From contig JAFWGA010000008.1 of assembly GCA_017515325.1 (NCBI GenBank), positions 1 through 64,000 on the forward strand: a stretch of DNA of 64,000 nucleotides, given 5' to 3'. Of the stretch, positions 1-6,531 are shown one piece after another. The notes beneath the pieces are model-generated. The model saw nothing but the letters and a program-made list of their open reading frames with translations, did not search any database and was not told the origin of the DNA. This stretch comes from Blautia sp. (lineage in GTDB: Bacteria > Bacillota > Clostridia > Lachnospirales > Lachnospiraceae). The position numbers and the translations under genes are program-made. The first letter of the stretch is position 1, and the number at the start of each line of letters is the position of its first letter.

Positions 1-143
1 AACTTAGCCATATGACGCAGTATTCGTGAGCATATGCAAGGCGGAGGAAGGCGGCGATGCGGGCATCGCCAACTGACGACAACGCGGCAGATGCTTGCGA
101 AGACAAGTCAGAGGGCGGAGGAATTTAATTACAGGGCCTTATC
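1..143 (+). repeat. Left copy of a long inverted intergenic repeat
   Basis: Positions 1-143 match, in opposite orientation, positions 11367-11557. Shared blocks include the segment from AACTTAGCCATATGACGCAG through the TTAATTACAGGGCCT tail. The right copy carries about 50 extra bases (a CTAAACG hairpin) that are absent here. No open reading frame with coding character is present, although a short ORF with an ATG at position 34 crosses it. The copy may extend left beyond the window. Confidence 0.85.
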
Positions 144-169
144 GTTTGCGCATGAATTTACAGGTGAAT

Positions 170-250
170 CATACCGCTTGCAGCGGCGTAAATTCGGCAC
201 AGTAAAGCGAATCAAAATGAGGGCATTTTCCTCGTTTACTGCAATAACTT
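170..250 (+). repeat. Palindromic repeat of the CGTTTACT family, copy 1
   Basis: It contains GCAGCGGCGTAAATTCGGC followed by a hairpin related to GTAAACGAATCAAAATG / CATTTT..CGTTTAC. The same module is found near 920-1010, 17701 and 47580. This copy lies just 3' of the DUF2284 gene, which is read on the minus strand, so it could act as that gene's terminator. Confidence 0.6.
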
Positions 251-272
251 CGATCTGTTCCGGGTCAGACCT

Positions 273-806
273 TCACTCCAGCAGGAAACAGCTGGTATAG
301 GAGATTGTACCGGAGCCATAATAATATTTCATTCCGGAAATCTGGCATACCTGAGTGACCAACATACCATAGGCTTCCATCGATGAAAATCTCTTCTCCG
401 GAAAACGGCAGGGCAGATCCGGGTAACTGCAGACACTGCATCTGGTACAGGTTCCTGCCCCCAGAGAAAGCAGACCGGGATATAATGGCTGCAGAGCATC
501 ATGCAGCTGCAGGAAATGTTCCTTATGTGCCGCCTCTGTTTCCATCATGGTCTCAACATCAAACTCGTCCTCCAGCTCTCCCACGGTCTGAACCAGAATA
601 CCTGTTTGAAAAGCCATCACTCTCTCCCTGCACTCCTCGATCGTACCACAGGCCGGCGGGCAGCTCCAGTTTTTTCCATACATCCCGCAGGAATTCTTGG
701 CGCACATGTCACGGACATCCTTCATCAGAACAATATCCTGTGCTCTCAGATCGGCAACATGCGTAAAGCCTGCTGCCAAAGCCATCTGTTCTATCTTTCC
801 GTCCAT
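273..806 (-). CDS. DUF2284 cysteine-rich predicted metal-binding protein
   Basis: A 177-residue protein. It begins at the ATG at 806, preceded by GAGGAG; an upstream in-frame ATG at 914 lies in a repeat and is less likely. Cysteines cluster in CAKNSCGMYGKNWSCPPACG near residues 35-53 and CTRCSVCSYPDLPC near 120-134, the hallmark of the DUF2284 family, which is presumed to bind an Fe-S cluster or another metal. The function of the family is not established. Its neighbours to the right are a corrinoid protein and a methyl-THF:corrinoid methyltransferase on the same strand, so a redox or maturation role in corrinoid methyl transfer is possible, but this is inference from context only. Confidence 0.85.
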   Translation of the reverse strand: MDGKIEQMALAAGFTHVADLRAQDIVLMKDVRDMCAKNSCGMYGKNWSCPPACGTIEECRERVMAFQTGILVQTVGELEDEFDVETMMETEAAHKEHFLQLHDALQPLYPGLLSLGAGTCTRCSVCSYPDLPCRFPEKRFSSMEAYGMLVTQVCQISGMKYYYGSGTISYTSCFLLE

Positions 807-837
807 CTCAGACTCCTCACAAAAGCACTGAGCAGCA

Positions 838-905
838 GCCGTCAAAAAGGTAAAAAGAAACAGGGTAGAGGAAGGCTCAGCCGACTCTCTACCCTCTACG
901 TTACA
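838..905 (-). repeat. GGTAGAGG hairpin module (family III fragment)
   Basis: Read on the minus strand, GGTAGAG...GAGCCTTCCTCTACC forms a stem-loop followed by a T-rich stretch. The same GAGCCTTCCTCTACC module occurs at 2938-2965. It sits directly upstream of the DUF2284 start codon. Confidence 0.6.
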
Positions 906-919
906 TTTTAACATTTATA

Positions 920-956
920 GTAAACGAACAAAATGCCTGCATTTTGATTCGTTTAC
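920..956 (-). terminator. CGTTTACT-family hairpin, likely terminator of the corrinoid gene
   Basis: GTAAACGAA at 920-928 pairs with TTCGTTTAC at 948-956, and the inner arms AAAATGC/GCATTTT extend the stem. It lies 90 bases 3' of the corrinoid protein gene. The T-tract is poor, so termination is inferred from position and stem strength. It belongs to a repeat family also found at 170-250, 17701-17735 and 47580-47616. Confidence 0.55.
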
Positions 957-1046
957 TGCGCCGAATTTACGCCGCTGCAAATGGCATGCCTCCGCAGTAA
1001 ATTCGTGCGCATACTATATGCCTCCGCACAGGAACCTGCGGGAAAA

Positions 1047-1679
1047 TCAGGCAACTAGCTTCTTTGCCATCTCAGCGGCAGAAGCAGCATCCTCTGTATA
1101 GGCATCAGCACCGATCTCTTTTGCAAACTCAGCATTGATCGGAGCACCGCCGACCATGACCTTGATCTTATCACGGAACTCAGCTGCGTTCAGAGCTTCT
1201 ACCGTTGCCTTCATCGCAGGCATAGTAGTGGTCAGAAGGGCGGAAACACCGACAATCTTGGTATCCGGATTCTCGCGGACAGCTTCCACAAATTTCTCAG
1301 CCGGTACATCAACGCCAAGATCGATGACTTCGAAGCCGGCGCTCTCGATCATCATAACAACAAGGTTCTTGCCGATGTCATGAAGGTCACCTGCGACAGT
1401 CCCGATGATAGCCTTGCCTGCAGAGCCGCTGGCACCCTCTGCCAGATGGGGCTTCAGAACCTCGACACCCTTCTTCATGGCCTTGGCAGCAATCAGCATC
1501 TCAGGAACAAAAATCTCATTATTCTTGAATTTTTCACCGACAACGCCCATTGCAGCGATCATGGTGTTAAGAATCTTTAAGGCCTCCTCGCCTTCGTCAA
1601 GAGCGCCCTGTACGGCTGCGCCGATCAGCTTTGCCTTACCCTTAATTGTCAGTTCGGAAACTTCTTCAATCTTTGACAT
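1047..1679 (-). CDS. Corrinoid (B12-binding) methyltransferase shuttle protein
   Basis: A 210-residue protein with an N-terminal helical cap domain (residues 1-85) and a C-terminal B12-binding Rossmann domain. The cobalt-ligating motif GDLHDIGKNL puts the lower-ligand histidine at H100. It resembles MtbC/MttC/MtgC-type corrinoid proteins, which carry a methyl group on cobalt between a substrate methyltransferase and tetrahydrofolate. The next gene in the same direction is the matching methyl-THF:corrinoid methyltransferase. No substrate-specific methyltransferase (MttB/MtaB type) or reductive activator is visible in the window. The start is preceded by GGAGGAAAAAATT. The substrate cannot be predicted from this protein alone. 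Confidence 0.93.
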   Translation of the reverse strand: MSKIEEVSELTIKGKAKLIGAAVQGALDEGEEALKILNTMIAAMGVVGEKFKNNEIFVPEMLIAAKAMKKGVEVLKPHLAEGASGSAGKAIIGTVAGDLHDIGKNLVVMMIESAGFEVIDLGVDVPAEKFVEAVRENPDTKIVGVSALLTTTMPAMKATVEALNAAEFRDKIKVMVGGAPINAEFAKEIGADAYTEDAASAAEMAKKLVA

Positions 1680-1920
1680 AATTTTTTCCTCCGCTAAAAA
1701 ATATTTGATGATAAATAACGATAACCCTTTTCCTCCGGGTTAAAACAACCAAAGAACCGCTTCCGCAAACGATTCCCGGCCAGGATACCGCGATGCCCGC
1801 AGGCTGCCCCTCATCGACCGGTGATCCCTTCCTCCGGACGGCTAAGCGGCAAAACCGGCATCGCCTATAGCTAAACTATGGAAGCTCTTCTACCTGCCTG
1901 CCATAGGATAGACAACATGA
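1680..1920. other. Intergenic region between methyltransferase and corrinoid genes
   Basis: 240 bases separate the two genes that should work together. On the minus strand it carries short stems (for example CCTATAG..CTATGG near 1865-1905) and the ribosome binding site of the corrinoid gene. I see no convincing ORF, promoter or known riboswitch. Confidence 0.4.
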
Positions 1921-2736
1921 TTATTTTTTGATCGGTCCGATCAGGCCATCACGATAAGCGCCGATATATTCCATGCAGTAATCATCCATGCCCAGAAGAG
2001 CCTCTGTCGCATAGATCAGGCCAAGCATATCGCGGTTTGTCGGATCCAGAATCCCACTGTCAAGTCCGTAATTCATGGCCAGCACCATAAAGCCGGAATT
2101 TACCAGCTTCCTGACCGGAAGGTTGAAGGAAATATTGCTGATGGCTGCCGTGATATGGATGGTGGGATATTTCTCACGGACTGTCTTGATGACCTCAACA
2201 TTGGTGGCAATGCCATCCTCTGAAGTACAGAGCATTTCAACCAGAGGATCAATATGAATACGGCTCGGGTCAATATTGTATTCCTTCGCCTTTGCCATAA
2301 TCTTATCGAAAACCTTAAGCCTGTCAGCAGCATTCTTGGGAATACCGGTATCGTCACTTAAAAGAGCGATCACCTCCCAGGCCTTGTTCTCCGGCTGAGC
2401 CATGATCGGGAATATGGTATCGATCTTATTTCCCTCTCCGGAAACCGAGTTAAAGAGGCCGGGACGGCTGCAGAACTTGTAGGCCTCGGCAAGAACGTCT
2501 GTGCTGGGGCTGTCTACACTGATCGGGACATCGGTGACCTCTTCAATGCAGCCGATCATCCATTTCAGGGTCTCTACCTCGATCTCTTCCGGTACGGAGG
2601 CACAGCAGTCGATAAAGGTGGCATTTGCCTCTGCCTGCTTGATCGCGCGGTCCTTGATCGCCTGAGCATCTCTGTTCGCGATAGCTTCTGCCACAGAAGG
2701 AATGGAGCCATTAATCTTCTCGCCAATAATAATCAT
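1921..2736 (-). CDS. Methyltetrahydrofolate:corrinoid methyltransferase (pterin-binding family)
   Basis: A 271-residue single-domain protein of the dihydropteroate-synthase-like TIM-barrel family. It starts with MIIIGEKINGSIPSV and has the SVDSPSTDVLAEAY and FNSVSGE strand motifs typical of AcsE/MtgA/MtvA enzymes. It would transfer the methyl group between the corrinoid protein encoded just downstream and tetrahydrofolate in the cytoplasm. The start is preceded by CGGAGGATTTATACG. The length is normal for the family. Because the substrate methyltransferase is missing nearby, the methyl donor (methylamine, glycine betaine, aromatic O-methyl or other) is unknown. Confidence 0.92.
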   Translation of the reverse strand: MIIIGEKINGSIPSVAEAIANRDAQAIKDRAIKQAEANATFIDCCASVPEEIEVETLKWMIGCIEEVTDVPISVDSPSTDVLAEAYKFCSRPGLFNSVSGEGNKIDTIFPIMAQPENKAWEVIALLSDDTGIPKNAADRLKVFDKIMAKAKEYNIDPSRIHIDPLVEMLCTSEDGIATNVEVIKTVREKYPTIHITAAISNISFNLPVRKLVNSGFMVLAMNYGLDSGILDPTNRDMLGLIYATEALLGMDDYCMEYIGAYRDGLIGPIKK

Positions 2737-2937
2737 CGTATAAATCCTCCGATATATAGAATCATTCTTGTCAGAGTATTTTCTGTCATAACGGCTCAGT
2801 CATGATCTTCGCCTCAGCGGGGTGCTGACTGAACAATGATATTTTAGCAAATAACAAAGGAAAAGAAAATACTCGTTATGATGGATTGTTTTTCTCTTCT
2901 TCCTACACTTTGTAGGAAAAGGAGAGTCGCCTGCCAA

Positions 2938-3030
2938 TATGGTAGAGGAAGGCTCTGCCGCACCTCTACCCCCGGCGGGGCGCCGGTCACCGTCAGGTGA
3001 CATCCTCCTTTCGGCGCCCCTGCCATAAAA
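2938..3030 (-). repeat. Family III palindromic repeat, full copy
   Basis: On the minus strand it reads GGCAGGGGCGCCGAAAGGAGG, TCACCTGACGGTGACCGGCG, CCCGCCGGGGGTAGAGG and GAGCCTTCCTCTACC in order. A close copy lies at 28486-28552 and fragments at 22622-22680 and 838-905. In three of these places the repeat begins immediately after the T-tract of an intrinsic terminator. Confidence 0.75.
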
Positions 3031-3065
3031 CACACGGGCTGTCCATCATTCGGAACAGCCCGCGC
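3026..3065 (-). terminator. Intrinsic terminator of the membrane GH3 gene
   Basis: On the minus strand GGGCTGT (3061-3055) pairs with ACAGCCC (3042-3036), followed by GTGTGTTTTATGG. It lies about 40 bases after the GH3 stop codon and runs directly into the family III repeat. Confidence 0.7.
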
Positions 3066-3105
3066 TTTCAATCACTTCATTTCAGAAAAACAGTGCCGCT
3101 GCAGT

Positions 3106-6100
3106 TTATTCCGCCGCAGCCCTCTTTTTCTTGTTTTTCCCATGGACTGCCAGCAGGATGATCTCCAGAAGCAGCAGAGCCGCCGCGATAGCGCCGTCCG
3201 CGATCAGGAAGGTCTTTGTCATGTTATCCATGCCGCCGGCAGAAGAGACATCCTCATAAGCGCCGGAATTCACCTGCGTGTACATAATGTTCCTGACAGC
3301 ACGGCGAAGAGCCTTGACTGTCGTCGGATTTGTGGTATCTACACTGTTGGTGCTGGCTCTGCCGAAACCGAGCATCAGATCGCCGCCATTGCGGATGCAG
3401 GCCTCGGTGATCATGTAGCCATAGGAGCCGTCATAGTCGGTCTCTACCAGGCCAATGAAGCCCCACTCATCGCGAAGGACATTGTTCAGCAGATAGGGGT
3501 TCGAGCAGCTCGGAAGACTTCCGATCCAGTTGAAGGAACTCATGACTGCGATGGAAGTTCCTTCAAAATTCTTGACAGCCAGCTCAAAGGGCTTCAGATA
3601 AATCTCACGGATCGCCTGCTCATCCGCCCATGTCATCAGCACTGACAGACGGTTGATCTCCATATCATTCAGAGCAAAGTGCTTGATATAGGGATAGATG
3701 CCGTTCCTGGTGGCGCCATTGATCTCTGCGGCAGCAAGATAACCGCCAAGCACGCCATCCTCAGAGAAATACTCGAAGTTGCGGCCTGCGAAAGCGCTGC
3801 GGTGAGTATTCATGGCGGGTCCATACCAGCCAAAGTTATTGGCCTCCTTGTATTCCATGGACATCGCTTCGCCCATCTCCTCAAGGAGTTCTTTATTCCA
3901 GGTCTGAGCCATCAGAAGCTCTGCCGGATAAGCGGTTCCGTAGACACCGGTGATAAAGTTGCTCAGGCCGGCAGGTCCGTCACAGTCAGAGGTCGCCAGC
4001 TTGCCCACAGAATCCGCCGCAATGGTCTGCCAGCCGCCAAGGTTGACAACGTTTGCCATCTCCTCCACGCTCATCTGATTGATCAGGCTCTCCCACTTCT
4101 CATCGTCATAAGAAGCCCCTCTGAGCTCAGCCAGCTTCATGCTGCCTTCCGCGCCCTGGGTAGGCATCTCATCGCCCTCGTCTTTCGTAGGCCTGTAGGC
4201 AACGACGGTATTATTGGCGATAACCTGCTTGAGCTCCTCAGGAACTGCGTAGCTTTCCTCCTTCAGCGGGCCACAGGCTTCTTCATAGTTCTTGAACTGA
4301 TCCGCTCTGGACAGCTGGACAAAGTTCCCTCTGGAATAATCCTGGAACTGGTTGACAGCCGGGACCTGATCAGAGGATCTGCCCTCAGCATAGCTGATGT
4401 CCGCATCCACGGTAAAGGTCTCTGCCGCCAGCTCCGTATGGGAATCAGAACGAAGGGAAATGCTGTAATCACCTGCCTCAAGAATATATCCGCCGCCGGC
4501 GACCTTGAGTCCGGCGGAATCATAGGATGCCATATTCTCCTTGGGGATGGAGAAGGAAAGGGTCTCGGAGCTGCCCGGTTCAATAGCGCCGGTCTTGGCA
4601 AAATCGACCAGGTTAACAGAAGCCTTTTCAATGCCTCCGTTGGTGTAGGGCGGTGTAAAGTAAACCTCCACCACGTCCTTACCGGCTGTATCCCCGGTAT
4701 TGGTTACGGTCACATCGAAGGTCACGGCATCGCCTTCTGCACTGAAGTTCTCGATTTTCTGTTCAAAGCTGGTATAGCTTAAGCCATAGCCGAAGGGATA
4801 TTGTACATAGTCTTCGTAATTGATGAGGCCTTCGGCAGCTGCCGTCTCATAGAACTTATAGCCTACGTAGATTCCCTCTACATAGGAGGTGAAGCAGATA
4901 TTGCCGATGGCCGCCGCGTCATACTGCGTGATCAGAGCGTTCAGGTCATCCACATTGGTGTATCGGCGGTTGCCGATGGTATTGTAATACGGGGTCTTGG
5001 TCAGATCCTTGACAAAGGTATCCGCCGTGCGCCCGCTGGGATTAACGCTTCCGTTCAGGATCTCGCCGAGAGCCGCAAAGCCCGTATTGCCGGCGCCGGG
5101 TGCCAGAAGGACAGCTCCGATCTGCTCGTACTCATCCACCCAGCCAAGCTCCATGGCATTGTTGGCATTGATCACCACAATAACCTTGTCAAATTCGGAG
5201 CAGACCTTTTCCACCATCTGTTCTTCTGTCACAGACAGTTCCAGGTAGGACTCACCGGCTTCAAAATCATCATAGGAGCCATTGTTGGTATAGCTGGAGT
5301 TCATATAGGTGAAGTTCGCCGGCGCGGCAGCCAGACCAGCCTGATTGTAGGTGCCTGCAATAACAGCCGCCATATCGGTCGGAAGGTCCGCGTTCTCACC
5401 GCCGGAACGGGAGATCACAATGACTGCTGTATCGGAAAACTCCTTGGCAGATGCCATAAGATCATCAGTGTAAACATCCACAGTGGGCTCCGGGAGAGTC
5501 CAGTCCTGCTCGTTCATGCTGATGGTAGGACGGTCGGTACGGTAATCGGTATAGATCTTCGAGAGTTCCTCATTGGTGGTATATCCGGCATCCTTCAGGG
5601 AGCCAAGAATACCGACAGCGCTTGAGGCGTCAGAGGAGCCCGACCCGGTTCCGCCGAAAATGGGGTTGGTGGATGCCCAGCCAAATACATTCAGGTTCTT
5701 GACATCCGAGGCGACAGGAAGCAGGCCATTGTTCTTCAGGAGAACAATGCCTTCCTCTCCGACTTTTTTGATTACTTCCTTACTTTTTGTGATGGTTTCT
5801 TCCGTAAGCTCTACCTTGGATCCGTTCAGGAAGGTAGCTACGTTCGTCTTCATCGGTCCCCAGCAGATCGCGTTGACCACAATGGCAACGGTGGCTATAA
5901 AAGCGATCAGAGTCTGAAGACGGAGGAAAGCACGACTTCCTTTCTTGGCCATCAGTCCGGCGAAAAGCAAGACCAGGATCAGTATCGCAGCCGCTGCCAG
6001 GATAATATAGACATAGGTGGACAGCTGCTGCAGGTACGAGGTCAGGTCTGCCTCGCTGACTCCCATATTATACAGGAATGGCCCAACGAGCTTCTGAATC

Positions 6101-6111
6101 ATTTCCAGCAT
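3106..6111 (-). CDS. Membrane-anchored GH3 glycosidase with permuted domain order
   Basis: 1001 residues from the ATG at 6111 (RBS AGAGGAAA); a longer in-frame ORF reaches 6321 but lacks an RBS. Two N-terminal membrane segments (about 30-53 and 63-83) and one near the C-terminus (about 968-990) with a KNKKKR tail flank the enzyme. The GH3 C-domain (starting EGIVLLKNNGLLPV, about 110) comes first, then a fibronectin-III-like domain (about 520-590), and the TIM barrel comes last, with the likely nucleophile Asp near 892 in GLVETDYDG. This swapped order is known for some rumen and gut clostridial beta-glucosidases. It probably cleaves beta-linked (oligo)glucosides at the outer face of the membrane. 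The divergent neighbour is a second, secreted GH3. Confidence 0.92.
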   Translation of the reverse strand: MLEMIQKLVGPFLYNMGVSEADLTSYLQQLSTYVYIILAAAAILILVLLFAGLMAKKGSRAFLRLQTLIAFIATVAIVVNAICWGPMKTNVATFLNGSKVELTEETITKSKEVIKKVGEEGIVLLKNNGLLPVASDVKNLNVFGWASTNPIFGGTGSGSSDASSAVGILGSLKDAGYTTNEELSKIYTDYRTDRPTISMNEQDWTLPEPTVDVYTDDLMASAKEFSDTAVIVISRSGGENADLPTDMAAVIAGTYNQAGLAAAPANFTYMNSSYTNNGSYDDFEAGESYLELSVTEEQMVEKVCSEFDKVIVVINANNAMELGWVDEYEQIGAVLLAPGAGNTGFAALGEILNGSVNPSGRTADTFVKDLTKTPYYNTIGNRRYTNVDDLNALITQYDAAAIGNICFTSYVEGIYVGYKFYETAAAEGLINYEDYVQYPFGYGLSYTSFEQKIENFSAEGDAVTFDVTVTNTGDTAGKDVVEVYFTPPYTNGGIEKASVNLVDFAKTGAIEPGSSETLSFSIPKENMASYDSAGLKVAGGGYILEAGDYSISLRSDSHTELAAETFTVDADISYAEGRSSDQVPAVNQFQDYSRGNFVQLSRADQFKNYEEACGPLKEESYAVPEELKQVIANNTVVAYRPTKDEGDEMPTQGAEGSMKLAELRGASYDDEKWESLINQMSVEEMANVVNLGGWQTIAADSVGKLATSDCDGPAGLSNFITGVYGTAYPAELLMAQTWNKELLEEMGEAMSMEYKEANNFGWYGPAMNTHRSAFAGRNFEYFSEDGVLGGYLAAAEINGATRNGIYPYIKHFALNDMEINRLSVLMTWADEQAIREIYLKPFELAVKNFEGTSIAVMSSFNWIGSLPSCSNPYLLNNVLRDEWGFIGLVETDYDGSYGYMITEACIRNGGDLMLGFGRASTNSVDTTNPTTVKALRRAVRNIMYTQVNSGAYEDVSSAGGMDNMTKTFLIADGAIAAALLLLEIILLAVHGKNKKKRAAAE

Positions 6112-6311
6112 ACGTTTTCCTCTGCTTTCTGTAAAACTCCCGGCCGGGGCACCAGGCTGAATCCCCTCCGGGGCCATTATGTGACGGTGTCCGATCCCCT
6201 CCGCCCAACAGTACCTGGCTGGTTTCCGGACAAACAGCATACGCACGGATCTACTGCGGACAGTCAGTGGCTGAGAGCAGATTTCCGGGCAATGCCGGCC
6301 TACCGCTATTA

Positions 6312-6340
6312 AAAGTAACATACCAGTCTCAGGATGTCAA
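6312..6340 (-). promoter_or_regulatory. Probable promoter for the membrane GH3 gene
   Basis: On the minus strand TTGACA (6340-6335), 17-base spacer, TACTTT (6317-6312). The -35 is perfect and the -10 weak. It would give a leader of roughly 195 bases. Confidence 0.5.
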
Positions 6341-6375
6341 TATGCATTCCCGTCACAAATCCGGTCAGGCATGGC

Positions 6376-6404
6376 TTGACAAGGAATGCAATGTACATTA
6401 TACT
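6376..6404 (+). promoter_or_regulatory. Sigma-A promoter of the secreted GH3 gene
   Basis: TTGACA at 6376-6381, 17 bases, TATACT at 6399-6404. It lies about 130 bases before the start codon at 6532 and about 35 bases from the oppositely directed promoter, so the two GH3 genes may share regulation. Confidence 0.8.
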
Positions 6405-6531
6405 TAAAAAACCAATTGGGGTTTTGTTGTGTTTTGTGTAATTTGTTTATCTTTCAACCGTAAATCACTAAAAGCAAGGGTATCCTGACCGGGCCGGGTC
6501 TCCCCTCCTGGTCAGAGAGAAAGGAGAGAAA

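Noticed and set aside
34-300. 88-codon ORF on the plus strand at the left edge
   Set aside because: It spans two repeat families and has no ribosome binding site or recognisable protein similarity.
1680-1920. Riboswitch before the corrinoid protein gene
   Set aside because: No B12 box, SAM or THF riboswitch signature could be found on the minus strand.
3679-4782. 367-codon ORF on the plus strand
   Set aside because: It lies entirely antisense to the clearly homologous GH3 gene and shows no known domain.
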